Source: Todiramphus chloris collaris
Taxonomy: Eukaryota; Chordata; Aves; Coraciiformes; Alcedinidae
DNA: 64,000 bases
Reading direction: 5' to 3'
Assembly: GCA_025345505.1 (NCBI GenBank)
Contig: JANVCC010010406.1
Span: 16,209,260 to 16,273,259, forward strand
This document shows, piece after piece, positions 11,341 to 23,711 of this stretch. The position numbers and the translations under genes are program-made. Each line of letters starts with the position of its first letter. Position 1 is the first letter of the stretch. The notes under the pieces are model-generated. The model was given only the letters and a program-made list of their open reading frames with translations. It searched no databases and was not told the origin of the DNA.

Positions 11341-12746
11341 TTTTAACCTAACATCTGTCAGTTGTACAGGAACTGACCTTTTCTTTTTATTCACAGTTAC
11401 TCTGAATACCAGCAAATTGCACCTGGAAACACAGACTCCCTTATACCAATTTAGAGAATACACAAGGACTCCTGATTTCCATTTGAGTATTTTTATATGT
11501 TTGATCCTTATGCTTCAAAACTGTTACATTGTTTTGGCCCGTAACTGTCATAACTTGTGTGTGTGTTTATATGATGCTTTATGAAGTGCATGTTTATGCC
11601 ACAATCTGAGCACACCCATATCCTTAAAGGAAGCATCTTTTAATGGGACATAAAGCATAACATCTTAAGCTGAATAGGTGAAGGGAACTGGCAACTTTAC
11701 GTGAAAAATTGTAGGTGTTTTCTTTTTTTGTAATTTATTTTTCATATTCCATGAATGCGTTATGTCTATGGGTCCTCTTGAATGGATGTCACTTTTAGAA
11801 CCTGTTCATCAAAATTATTATTTGCACTGAAACACTTGTTATCAGCTTGCTTAGATGGCTACATTTATGATTATATTTCATCTATGTATTTGGCTTATAG
11901 TACATGTTAGGTATGCCTAGTCTGTATTTCAATAGAATGTTTTAGGTCTATGATATTTGAAATCTAAACACTGAAGACCCCTTACAAGTGGGCATCTGAT
12001 ACCTAATTTTAATGCTTCCCACCTGAATAGTACCAAAGTGTACACAAGTAATACCACTGAGAAGGAGTTCAAGTACCTGGTTATTATACCGGGGGTGGGA
12101 AAATACCTTTGATGTTAGGAAATATACTTAATCCATATATAACCTTTAAAAGACAACAATTTGTTTTGGAAAACATAACCTGGCAAGTCCATGTCCTAAG
12201 TAATTGGACAAGGTATGCTTTCATGGGAATAAATGTTCAAGTCCAACTAGTGTCAAAGATGGCCTTGCAAAATCAATTAGCTTTAGATATGTTATTGTTG
12301 AAGGAACATGGGGTATGTGCGATGTTAAATTTCACTGAAGGGAAATGCTGTATCTTCATCTATAATGCCTCACCACTATAGAAGAAACATGTTCAAAGAT
12401 GAAAGAGGTCAACAACAGGACAGGGGAACTCTTCCAGGCACTACAACCAAATGACTGGTTTGGTGGACAGAGCCCCGGATTGTGTCTGGATTCAATTCTG
12501 CAATCTTTTGGACTCGGGGTGGAAGAGCCTTTAAATATTGGTCTTACGATACTATGTGAATTATTCTTTGTAATGATAAGCATTGCTGTAGTTAATTGTA
12601 TGATCTCTCACACAGTTTCCTCTTTCTCTATTCCTTCTGTTTACTATGAGGATCTATCTTCTGTTTGTTATATAAGGATCATCACCCTGGAAGAACATTC
12701 TGAAGGAAGAAGAAGTAGGAATGTAATCAACAAGCACAATGTTTGA
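11341..12746 (+). pseudogene. ERV-1 env remnant with transmembrane subunit
   Basis: The last third resembles the transmembrane subunit of a retroviral envelope protein, which in a live virus mediates membrane fusion. The frame 12109-12381 contains [13 protein letters not shown] followed by a cysteine, nine residues and a CC pair (12316-12351). This matches the layout of the immunosuppressive-like region and the C-X-CC motif. A later frame at 12399-12746 gives the membrane-near part, with PNDWFGG and a hydrophobic anchor of about 22 residues (GLTILCELFFVMISIAVV). A stop and a frame change separate the two. The surface subunit upstream is too decayed to define. No functional protein is possible. 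Confidence 0.72.
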
Positions 12747-12758
12747 GCCACTGGGTGG

Positions 12759-13250
12759 TGTTGAACTCTGATCTGAAAGAATTGATAGCTCAAAGATCAT
12801 AGGAGGAACACTTTGACCTGACAAGTTGATGTAAGAAGCAGCCTTCTGGTTAGAACCAGTATCTGTTTTGCATTTAGAAGAAGGGACAATCTATGCTATC
12901 TCAGGCAGGAGTGAAGTACATCACAGAATAAACAGCCTCATCCCCTTGCCAAGTTATCATATGGCCCACTGTAATAAGGAAGTTTACCAATACCAAGCAC
13001 CGGGTCTCCATGACCAGCCAATCAATTGGTGTAAAGGATTAATGGTACCCTTCCCTTTTCTCTTTCTCTTCTCTCTCTTTTTCCTCTTTACCTTCTCTTT
13101 TCTTTACGTCCAACATGTATTTTTAGTCAGGTTATTAAAACTTAAACCCCATTTTATGGACCTATGGTGTAAGTCTCCTTAATTTGCCCCAAGTGAATCA
13201 CTGAACCTCCATCAGTCCCTTCTTCCTCCCTGATTGAGTGGGATGTGACA
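12759..13250 (+). repeat. ERV-1 3' LTR
   Basis: A 492-bp copy starting TGTTGAACTCTGATC and ending GGGATGTGACA. It aligns with the 5' LTR along its length except for about 240 bp missing between about 13055 and 13060. It shows the uninterrupted CCCCTTGCC site into which the nested LTR went in the other copy. The stretch before it is not clearly purine-rich, so the polypurine tract is decayed. Confidence 0.82.
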
Positions 13251-13603
13251 GATTTTATTGCAGCCTTCTGGTATCTGAAGGGGAACTACAAATAAGCTGG
13301 GGAGGGACTTTTTACAAGGGCTTCTAGTAATAGGACAAGGAATAATGGCTTCTAACTGGAAGAGAGTGTATTTAGATTGGAAATTGGGAAGAAGTTCTTC
13401 ACTGTGAGGGTGGTGAGACACAGGAACAGGTTGCCCAGGGAAGTTGTGGATGCACCATCAATGGATGTGTTCAAGATCAGGTTGGATGGAGCTTTGACCA
13501 ACCTGGTCTAGTGGCAGGCATCCCTTCCCATGGCAGGGAGTTTGGAACTAGATGAACTTTAAGGTGCCTTCCAGCACAAACCATTCTAAGATTCCATGAT
13601 TCT
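13251..13603 (+). mobile_element. CR1 LINE, 3' part (continuation after ERV-1)
   Basis: This is the rest of the CR1 that begins at 5712. It opens with TTGCAGCCTTCTGGTATCT, continues through the AGCTGGGGAGGGACTTTTTACA block and the C-terminal coding end, and finishes with ATTCCATGATTCTG, the typical CR1 3' end. Same orientation and consecutive content show that both parts were one element before ERV-1 inserted. Confidence 0.93.
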
Positions 13604-15607
13604 GCATTATAAAGTTTCTGAATTGTATATGATACAGTAGTCTAGTACTTAAATTTATAAAACAAAGTTTAACAACTGCAGCAACACTGAGCATAGTTTT
13701 AATACTTTTCTGTTCTGCAGTGGCTGTCTCTAAAGCCCAGTGATGCATATAGAACACAATCAAATCCAGATGACTAGTAACATTTGGCTTTGGAAAGAAG
13801 GCAATTGTCTTTTAGGATCTGACCAGGAAATAATAAAAAAGACATATGAGTTAAAGTAACTGCACAAGACTTTTCACTAGAGTAGGTACTTCAATAGTTG
13901 CAATGCTTTGAAGGATCAAAAGAACAATACTGAAGTAGTGAAAGTGCATTTGAATTCAAAATGGAAAAGATAAATGAAAATAATAACTTCGGATGCCTTG
14001 TCTGCAGAAGTCTGATATACTATCTCATAACTTGCATAAAGTACAACAGATGTTCAACCCCCGTCTATTCTGGAGAGACTATCACCATCCTAGATCACAT
14101 GGTGATTAATTAGTCTTAGTTTTACAGATAAAGCCTACTTTTATCAAGGTCAACTCTACTATTCTGTAAAAAGGAAATACATTGTCAGTTGTTAAAATTA
14201 TATATACACATATATTGTGCAACAATTGTCTTGACTTAGAAGGGTGCTACCTTTACACCTAGTTGCATGTAATCACTGCTACTTTCAGACAATACAATAA
14301 AAATCATTAAGAATTATAATATAACATAGATATCAAAAAGAATAAAACCAGAAAAATAAACTTTCAAATTTACTAAACAAAAGGATTTTGACAAGTTGTC
14401 ATTTAATTTTTGAATTTTGCTGAAGTATGTTGTTCTTTACCAAGAATTCACCAAGTGAGAATAATCTTTTTTGTTACATAGTTTTGGACAGGTCCACACA
14501 ACACATCATGACTCAAATAAAAAGATGTTCTCTGTGAATAATAAATAACTTTTTGGGTATACACACCCCTCAGGCAATAAGAGCTCTCAAAACTCTACAA
14601 GGTCTTAAAATGGCCTTTGTTAATTTATTTTTTTTTTCCCTTCAAAAGATCCTAAGTGTTCCTAACATTAAACATGTGATTACATGGTATACAGAAGATA
14701 TAAGAGACTAAAAATGTTCTTTAAAAGTTTTGTTTCCCAATACATTCATTTACAATATGAGAGAACATGTTATTAATATGCCACAATTAGCCCACAGAAC
14801 CTGTCTTGCATGAGTTCAGACTTATCTTGTTGTGAAAGCTAAAAAGATACTTGTAGAGAAGCAACATTTTCTTTCTTTCATATTATATTATAATCTGTTT
14901 TGTAACTCTACGGATTATCTTTTGTGACTCATCTACTACGGGCAGCATATATCTATTGAGAAATACTGAATTGTACTACATACTTCCATACACTTCTGTT
15001 TTCTGTGTGTTGCATACTTAGGTCCAATACTAATATTTATTTGGAAAAAAAAGTACACGTGAAGAATGATTTCCATTTTATTTTACTGAGAATCATTTGT
15101 AGTAGATCATTAAGAAGGAAAAACTGATACTCTCAACAGCTGCATTTTCAAAATGACTAACTATTCTATGAAGATTTACTGGGTTCAGTTTTCTATCCAT
15201 GTAATGACAGCACTCTGGAAGAACTAAATTACTTGAAGCACCTCTAATTTTGGGTACAAAAAGTCTTTCCGTTAATAATGTTTCTGTGATGTACTAAGAT
15301 TTTCTGCAATTCCGTTAGGGCTGCTTTCCTAATCACTATTCCTTCAGCAGAAATGACTGCTTGACTTACACTATTCTCCCTTTCAGTAAGGGTACTTTTA
15401 GGAACAATATAGATTGTATCAAAAGAAAGAGGTTTTTTTTCTCCCTAATGTTAATCTTGATTAAGTGGTGAAGTGAACTTTGTGCTGATGGTAAGTGGCT
15501 AAATGAAACAGAATTTTTTAACTGCAACAGAAATACTGCTGGGGTGCAGAGATGAAAAAGAAGGGTACTTCATAATTTTTGAAGCAAAAGACCTGTTTTT
15601 GACTTGA
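13604..15607. other. AT-rich unique DNA, no gene seen
   Basis: No coding region, RNA gene or repeat family is recognisable. Only short homopolymers occur, such as the T run near 14627-14637. Confidence 0.55.
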
Positions 15608-15809
15608 GGTGCTATGGTGGTTTGACCTTGGCCTGATGCCAGGTGCCCACCAAGCCACTCTATCACTCCTGCCCCTCCTGTTAGGTGGACCAGGGAGAAT
15701 AAAATAAGATGAACCTTGTGGGCAAAGACAAAAGCAGTTTCATGAAGAAGAAAAAACCCAAAAAAAAAAAAAAAAAAACCCAAAAAAAAAAAAAAAAAAA
15801 AAAAAAAAA

Positions 15810-15909
15810 NNNNNNNNNNNNNNNNNNNNNNNNNNNNNNNNNNNNNNNNNNNNNNNNNNNNNNNNNNNNNNNNNNNNNNNNNNNNNNNNNNNNNNNNNNN
15901 NNNNNNNNN
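15810..15909. other. Assembly gap of 100 N
   Basis: Exactly 100 undetermined bases follow a run of A and CCC-interrupted A (15752-15809). The round length suggests a placeholder of unknown true size. Open frames across it are artefacts. Confidence 0.98.
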
Positions 15910-16030
15910 GAAGCTAAAGAAAACAAAGATTTCTTCTCTACTTCGTATCAGCGGGCAATGTCTGGCCCCTTTTCAGGAAGCAGGGCTCCAAATGCTTAGC
16001 AGTTGCTCCGGAGGACAAGCTGATACAACA

Positions 16031-16111
16031 CCCCCACCCCCCAACCCCTCCCCCCGCCCCATTTTCCTAGCCTTTATAGTTAAGTTGACAACATATGGTA
16101 TGGTATATCCC
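16031..16111 (-). promoter_or_regulatory. Core promoter of the 15613-16333 LTR
   Basis: Reading the minus strand, the U3 core GGGATATACCATACCATA leads into a TGTTGTCA half-site, then a TATAAA box at 16078-16073. After that comes a tract of five G runs with one- or two-base spacers (16060-16031). The order core, TATA, G-tract matches the ERV-3 LTRs. Activity is inferred, not shown. Confidence 0.65.
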
Positions 16112-16338
16112 TTTGGTCAGTTTGGGTCATCTGTCCCAGTTATGTCCCCTCCCAAATCTTGTCCACCCCATCCCACTGCAGGGGTAATGTTGAAAAACCA
16201 GCCTTGGTGCTGTGTGAGCCCTGCTGAGCAGTAGCCACAACACCAGTGTGTTAACAGCACCTTTCCAGCCCTCAATGCAAAGCAGAGGGCTTCTAGGGGG
16301 AAAATTAACTCCAGGTTGGTCAGACCCAATACAGGTGC

Positions 16339-19300
16339 AGTTTCCTTTGCATGGAGATCTGGGCTTTGACCCTTCTTTGTGATTGCAAGATGTGAACTAT
16401 TGACATAACATGCAATTGTTTTGTAATATAGTTCTTTACCCTTAACATTTGAACTCATTCCACCATTGCATTTCAGGGAGCAAAATAACTGCCAAACTAA
16501 AAGAGTGTTCAAACTCAATCAATCTAAACTGTCTTAAAAAATATGGTCTAGAGGTTAAAGCATTAATATTTTAATTTTGCCAAGCTATTGAACGGTCAGT
16601 ATGAGGAATTTAAAAACATCAATTTCAGACTTGTGTATTCTTATCAATAATATGAATTTCAACAAAAAAGCTTTAATAATTGCCTCCTTTATCTCTGTGA
16701 TCCCAAAAAGCAAAATAGTGCACCTTATTTTCCCATATCTACATTTTCCATCTTTTTCATAAACAACATTAATTTAGTTCTAAATAATTAATATCTATTG
16801 TTTCTTCTTGGATGTATCTTAATTATCATTGAAAGTGCCACAGACAGATCCCTGTTCAACCAAGTTTATACGTACAATCTGAAACACAGTGAAGTCTGAT
16901 GGATATGCTTTATATATTTGCACAACTAAAAGTTCACCCTTACAAAGAATTGCATGCTGATGTTTTCAAATGACATGATTTAGAACACATTTCAATCTGT
17001 TACTGATTTGCAAAGGCCAAATTAAAAAATACAAAAAATTGAAACTTGATAACAAAATGGAATTTTGTCATTAGTATTTACACAGATGAATAGATGCTTC
17101 TTGAATGAAATTAATTCTGCTTTTAGATTAAGGTAGTAGGTGATGGTATCACAAAAAAAGTTACTCGGAAAACAGAACAGAACAAGTAACTGCCTCATTT
17201 AAAAAGTAACAGACTCTGGACTGTGTGATCTTTATATATTAAAGTCAGAAATAATACAGCCTGTTTACTTTGAAAATTCTCCATTTATCATGAAGAACAG
17301 GACAGAGCAAAGAACAAGAATCTGTGCTGCATCAGTGGTTCTAACTCTGAAATTGAGGTACATCATACAATGACAATTTATATGTCCACAGAAAATGGAA
17401 TAGCATATGACTTTATTCTTCTCAGTTTCTGGTACTTGGAAAAGCTTTCTTGTCCTCATTAGACTCTGGAACATTAATCTGTTTCATCCAAAAAAGGATG
17501 TATAATTAGAATTGTAACAGTATTCTAGTTTTATTAATGGATGGACAGAAATATGGAAAATATCACAAAATGGTATCTAGCTTAACAAAGGCCATATGCT
17601 TTCTCATTGAAAGATGAAGATTTGGATTTCTTAGTGCTCAAGTTCATCAGTAAAGTAAATTTTCCATTCATAATGAAAAAAAAAAAATTGAAAAATGTAT
17701 CATGGTTTATTAAGGCTGACTGGACAAGCAACTGGAGATCAGAAATGCTGAGAGCCACAAGTCATGATTCTCTGAACTGTGACTTACAATTAGTGGACTC
17801 TTCATTATTCAGAACTGTTCTAACACCTAGAACAACTCCTGTTGTCTCTGCTCAGGGTCTAAAAGTAAAAATTAAAAATGAACTTATTTGAGATACAAAA
17901 TCATAGCCAGGGACTCTTGTATAGAGTGTTGTTAATATCAACAGATGTCAATTTATAGGAGCTTTGTAATAGATGCTTATCCAGGGAACACTGACAGGAC
18001 AGACTGATCTCTTAAATCTGTCAGCCCTAGCCCTCCCCATAGTCAGGACAAAAAAAAACAAAACAAAAAAAAAAAAAAAAAAAACAACAACTTTTACAGA
18101 TTTATCATACTGGGGTGCGAGGCAGGAGGGAAGACTCTGGAAAAAGACTGACAAATAGTTGACAAATAGATATCTGAAATCTGAAAATATAACATCAAGC
18201 CTGGCTGAGTGACTCATGCTCTAGCAGACTAACTATAATAATCATCCAGATTCCATAGGTATAGAAACCTAGGATTTCTGGAAAATAGGCACTGAGCCTG
18301 TATGAATTACTTGGTCTATTCTTATCATATAAAGTTGATCTGTAAATACAGAATAAAATTGATGCCTCTGTGATTCAGACTTCTACATATGAAAACAATC
18401 ACAAACTTACAATTTTGGAAATTAGCCAAGGGAGTCAGGATGACATTTCTCAAGTTTTGTCACGCAGACACAACACTGAAGGATATTGTTTTAGCAGTTA
18501 AACCTGAAGTGACAAATCAGCTGATCAAAGCAATAGTTCTACATCAACTTACCACCTCACCACAATGTCCTCACAGCGCAATCAATGACTGGAGGATTAA
18601 AAGTTTAAGACTCTTCAAGATTTCCCTGAAAGAGAAAGTAAAACATGGTTTATTTGCATTTCTACACTAACAGTAATAAACTCTGAAGTGTTCAAGAAAC
18701 TTAAAAAGTTAGTACATCGATGATAAATAACTTCTTTAAACTACTATTATTGAAATGCAGCAAAACAAAGTCAAATTTCTAGAATGTGATAGATCATAAA
18801 TAGTCATATATTAAATTATTTGAATCAGATATTTCTGACTGAAGTGTTCATGAAACAATAATTATGTTTTCAACCACATTGCCTTAAATGTTTTCTTGCT
18901 GTCACTGTGGTAGGTGAACTCTTTTCAATGTACTACTTTAGTGCAAAAATGTAGTTTCATAACTGTACTTATGTTATTAGGTCATTAAGTACATCAGAAG
19001 TATTACCAAAATCTGCAGTACTTGTACAGGCAGCATGTTATTCAGTAAATTACCTTAATAATTTGTTTAAAAAAAAAACCGTATCCTTGTGTATAGTAAA
19101 GCTATCTGTTCAGGTATCAGTCTTTACTATATGAATGTCCACTCTAACTCAGTTATTTAACTCTTTCTCACTAGAAATCAGGCTTATAGAGGTTCTATAA
19201 ACTACCCAAGCCACAACTGATGAGTGTCAAGTACACACTGAATTCAGGAATCATCTTTACATCCTATATTTGTGTCACCGTAGGAAGATACAACTTAAAA

Positions 19301-20554
19301 ACATCTGTCTTTACACTTGTGTATACCTTCATTATTTGTTTTTGAATGGGTTTAATTATTCCCTAGCTACACACTGGTCTGATTTCATATTATTTGTAAA
19401 GAAAAGACAATTGGTTTTGTGACAATAGCATTTCTAGCATGCAAAGATATTCCCATCTAAACTGACCTTTGTTTCTTCTCCATTTTATTCATACCTTCTC
19501 CCCTTTCTGCTTTTGTGGAATGCATTGGCCTGATGATCCTTCAGGCAAACATCCTATTCTGCCAAATACTTAAGTTATTTTATCATAATCAAATAGTCTA
19601 GACAAAAGTTGATCTATCTTTTATTCTGTAGTAAAAGATTGCTTGTGGAGGAAAAAAGTTAGTAACATCCCTCAAATTTCAAGTGTTTTCTCATTATTGT
19701 ATTAAGCAGGAAATTTCTGCTTTCTGGTGGGTCTGAGATTGGTGCTTTCATGCTGTATTAATTTATTTATTGCTTCAGCAGTGCCATCATCATAGAACCT
19801 CTTCTCTACAACATGATGGTTTTGTCCTGTCTCCCTTCTTGTTTTCTATCTCCATATTGCTTACTTGTCTTTTCAAGTATCCATCCTTACCTTATTGAAT
19901 TTTATGTACCTTAATATTTCACAATGTCACACACTCCCACTTTCTCACTGTCTTCCATAAATACCCAGTTATTCTATTTTCTCACTTTCATCTCTTTTAC
20001 TGAATAACAGATGTTTTAACCTGACCAGAAGTACTCTATTTTCCTTCTCAGCCTTCTTGTACTACCTCCTATGGGCCTTCATAACAACTTCACTTTCAGT
20101 ACTTCCTTTTCCCTTCTTTTTTCTCTGGATTACATGTTCCACTTGAGACACAGTCAAGAACAAAACAACAAAAGCAGCATAATTTGCTTTTTATGCAGCC
20201 AGTCTGCAAGTCTTTTATATTTATCCTGCCAGACTCCTCTCTTTGTTCTAAAAAAATCCCTCCCAATAATATAACTGAAGCATATATTGTGACAGTAAGA
20301 AAAAGGTAATAAATTCAATGCACAGAGAATGTCAGGTTTTGTCTTTTCATCTCCTCTTACATACACTGGACATTCAGCACAAATTCTAAATGTGCATGGT
20401 GTCTACAAAGAAGTTAATTACTCACCATTGAAAAGTCAGTCTTAAACCAAGACAGACAATAATAATAAAAAAAGAAATTTCTTTTACCCAAAAATAAGTT
20501 TAACTTGTACTACCCATATACATTTTTTTCTGTCATTCTATTGAATATGTTTGT
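16339..20554. other. AT-rich unique DNA, no gene seen
   Basis: Over four kilobases hold no recognisable gene or element. An A-rich run with CAAAA units lies at about 18051-18090. The open frames of 60-95 codons have no family resemblance and no start context worth noting. Confidence 0.55.
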
Positions 20555-21720
20555 TCTCTGAATATGAAAACATTCAAGGATCATACCCTGAAAGCTCAAA
20601 AGAAGTCCACCCCAGCAAACAGAAAGTCATGCAAAAATGCCAAGGGTCCTGCATGGATCAACAAGGCATTCTTAGGAAAACCCAAACACAAAAAGGGAGT
20701 ATGTGAAAGGTGGATACAGGTACAGGTAACCTGGGAGGAATACAGAGACAATGCCTAAGCATGGAGAAATACAGGTAGGAAAATCAAAGCCCAGGAATAG
20801 AATCTGGTGAAAGAAGTCAAAAACAGCAGGAAAGACTTCTAAAACAACAGATAAAGCAAAACTAGGGAAAATGTGGATCAACTGCTGAATGTGGCAGGGG
20901 CCCTGGTGAACCAGGACATGGCAAAAGCTGAGACAGGAATATCTTCTTTGACTTGGTCTTAACTAGTAAGAGTGCCCTTCAGGAATTCCAGAGACCAAGA
21001 TAAAAGTTTGGTATTACCTCCATTTGGCATTACATCCATTCCTGGGAAGCTGAGGGAGCAGCTAATCATGGAAATCATTTCCATGCAGCTGAACAAGAAG
21101 AAAAATTCCAGGAGCCATCAGCATGGATTCACCAAGGATGAATCACGTTTGATCAACTCGGTTATCTTCAGTGGTGAAATGACTGGCTTGGTAGATGAGG
21201 AAGGAGTGGTGGATATTGCCTAGATAGACTTCCATATGGGTTTTGACACCGTTCACAGTAACACCCTCAAAGAGACAATTACAAAGTATGGGCTGGATGA
21301 GTAGGTACTGAGGTCAGTTGAAAATGGGCTAAATTGCTGAGTTCAGAACATTTTGATCAGTAATACAAAGTCTACTTGGAGGCCAGTAACTAGCTGTGTG
21401 TCCTGGGGGTCAATACTATGTAATACAATGTTCAACGCCACTATTAGTGATCTAGGGAATGGGGCAGAATGTAGCCTTAGCAGTTTTGCAGATGACACAG
21501 AACTGTGAGGAGTGGCTAATACACCAGAGTATATTAGCAGCTTGCTAAGACAGCAGTTTGCTTAGAAATGGATGAGGAATTTCCATCCTTGGAAACAGTA
21601 AAAAGACATCTGGACAAAGCCCTGGGCAACCTGCTTTAAGTAGGTCTGTTGGGCAGGGAGGCTGAGATCCTGTTGGGCTGAGATCCAACCTCAACGATCC
21701 TGTTATTCTGTTACTCATAG
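20555..21720 (+). mobile_element. CR1 LINE fragment, highly decayed
   Basis: A plus-strand CR1 with many stops. It starts in the linker between endonuclease and polymerase: the frame 20564-20758 has GPAWINKA and VTWEEYRD, both family landmarks. Later pieces include HGFTKDESRLINSV (about 21121-21160), KYGLDE near 21300 and FADDTEL near 21490. It ends near 21720 with a poorly kept 3' end. It has diverged more than most other copies here, so it is an old insertion. Confidence 0.85.
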
Positions 21721-22194
21721 CTCTTAAGAGTTGGTGGTTTTTTCACCTACCTAGGCAGACTGATTGATAACCACCTTCCACCTTTTTTTTATGTATCATT
21801 GGTGACATCCAGAAGCCACAATATTCATAATGGTTCAGGAAAAAGTAAAAAGCAAGTAAATAGCAATAAATGGCAAATAGACATCAAGTATGATTTGCCT
21901 AAAAACCCCTCTTCGTCTAACCTTTAGGGGAACTATTTTTGTCATAATACAATAACAGTTTCAGATATTTTTTTTTTTAATGCATTGCACAAGCAACACA
22001 AGGAAAGTAGTTGAAACTAGGCAGGTAAAGAAATTTCTTTCCCTACAATCACAAGTATGTTAAGATTCAGTGACGTTAAAAGAAATAATGAAGTTGGAGC
22101 AAAGTGTATTTGTTCCTCAGATTCTTTTTCTTTAATGAGGGAAAGCACAGCTAAGAGATACTGAAAAGGCTATCTCCTGAAATAGGAAATATAT
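21721..22194. other. AT-rich unique DNA, nothing recognised
   Basis: There is no gene, RNA or repeat signature apart from short T runs near 21785 and 21970. Confidence 0.5.
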
Positions 22195-22600
22195 TGTGGG
22201 AGGCCTCAGCTTGTCCAAGGGATTAGAATGAGAATTAGATGGCTAACCTTGAATGAACATCTGTGTACCCTTGAGGAGGCCAGAAAGTCCTGAGAAAAGA
22301 ACCACCAGTTCACAAACAGGGAAAGCTTATCAATGTTATAACAGAAAGAAAGAAGCACCCAATTGTGGACAGGTGGTTTTTGATTAGGCCAATAAGGTGT
22401 GGGCAGTTATTATTAGAATCATTATAAAAGGGCTTGCAGCCATGGTGGCAGAGTTATCAGCATTAAAAGCATGAGCATTTGAGCCTTCAGTGTTGTAGTG
22501 TGTGAGTTTGTGTGAGTGTGATGAGTCCGTCTCAACAATGACATATCGAGTCATACTTCCACGGAAATAGCTCAAGAAAATGCCAATAAACTGTAAATGA
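22195..22600 (+). repeat. Probable solo LTR, unknown family
   Basis: The stretch starts TGTGGGAGGCC and is laid out like a retroviral LTR. A CCAAT box at 22389-22393 lies 30 bases before TATAAAA at 22423-22429. A TGTGAG-rich segment follows, then an AATAAA signal at about 22585. No partner LTR or viral coding is present. The right end is uncertain and no clear target duplication was found. It could instead be some other promoter-bearing sequence. Confidence 0.5.
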
Positions 22601-23711
22601 CATGGCTTTAAAATGTTTGGGTTTTTTTTTTTTTTCACCTGGATATATATTTAAGATGATCATGGATTTGGGCATTTATGATCTCCAAGTACCTAAGAAT
22701 ATGGAGACATAAAAATCTCATCACAAAGATTCCTGAATATATATGAAAGTTACAATATCGCTTCAATCAAAATAACACTGAAATCAACAGGAATCTTCCA
22801 ATTATCTGATTAGTCTTTGATGTGTCCCTCCAGACCAACAATTTAATGAAGCATATGAATGAAGACCTTCAATATCACCTGAATCTAAGAACTCTCAAAC
22901 ATACTGGAACTAATACCACCCAAATCTATTGCATAACAGAAAATAAATGAGATTACACAGAAATACTACATGTTGCATGTATTAGAACCCTGTAAATAAA
23001 TATGGACTGGAAAGCTTCAGACTGTGTAAAATGTCCTTTGCAAAGTGAGCTTTACAAAAGAATTAAAAGGTTTCTTTTCTATTGTTTACAGTCTAATGAA
23101 ATTAAAGTGGAAAGGCAGAAATATGCATCTGCCTACAAGTCATTTTTCCAGCTCCTTGTCAAAGTTAGCGTTTGCTAACAAATATGAATTCCTTAGTCTC
23201 ATGTACCCTCTGAGCAAATCAAACAAAATCCAAATTCATGTATTTCAAATTTTTTTCTTGTTTCAAATTTTCTTCAAGTTGCGTGATTTTAGATGTGTAT
23301 ATGGCATTGCAATAAGGTAGTGTTTACAAAATAAGTAAACAGCTACTAATAAATAGTGTCATGTGTTTGATCCCAGAACTGAGTGATGAATACTAAGTCT
23401 AACAAAGAAGTTATAATTTGGTGTCTTCTGAAAGAAATCTGTTATATTTTTATATATGGTAAATCATGGTTATACATACAGTGAGTTTTAAGTACTATTT
23501 TAGAGGCTGCATTTTGATCCTGACAGCACAGCTATTCTGAATTCCTTCCCTTTTCCATGTCTGGGAACAAATAGAGGAGGAAGTCATCCTGAAGTGACAA
23601 ACATATATCCCACCCAACTTCCCGCTCTCATTACATGCTTTCTGTGCAGAACCAAGTAAGGTGGTTTGAAAACAGAAACTAAATTGTTAGTTAATTATAA
23701 TTATTAATTAT
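22601..23711. other. AT-rich unique DNA, no gene seen
   Basis: A T run at 22621-22635 is followed by AT-rich sequence with no family resemblance in any frame. Confidence 0.5.

Larger units (their letters stand above)
7295..13250 (+). mobile_element. ERV-1: old degenerate endogenous retrovirus
   Basis: A provirus in plus orientation inserted into a CR1. Its limits come from two related LTRs (7295-8531 and 12759-13250) that both begin TGTTGAACTCTGATC and end GGGATGTGACA. Between them lie a primer-binding-site-like sequence, a nested CR1, gag-like remnants, the start of a reverse transcriptase and the end of an envelope gene. Large deletions removed most of pol. The five bases on each side (CATCT and GATTT) agree at three positions, which fits a decayed 5-bp target duplication. 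The LTRs differ widely, including about 240 bp missing from the 3' copy, so the insertion is old. The env gene sets it apart from ERV-2 and ERV-3. Confidence 0.85.
15613..16333 (-). mobile_element. Solo LTR, minus strand, with 5-bp target duplication
   Basis: On its own strand this LTR starts TGTATTGGGTCTGACC and ends CCACCATA, a slightly changed form of the CCACCACA end of other LTRs here. A perfect 5-bp duplication, GGTGC, flanks it at 15608-15612 and 16334-16338. Its U3 contains the core shared with other LTRs in the window (16086-16111) and a TATA box (16073-16078), followed by a very G-rich tract. A 100-N gap lies next to an A-rich run (T-rich in LTR sense) within it, so its true length is unknown. 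No internal viral sequence remains. Confidence 0.88.

Noticed and set aside
15681..15999. Open frames crossing the N gap
   Set aside because: They exist only because undetermined bases are read as open; the rest is poly-lysine or poly-phenylalanine from A runs.
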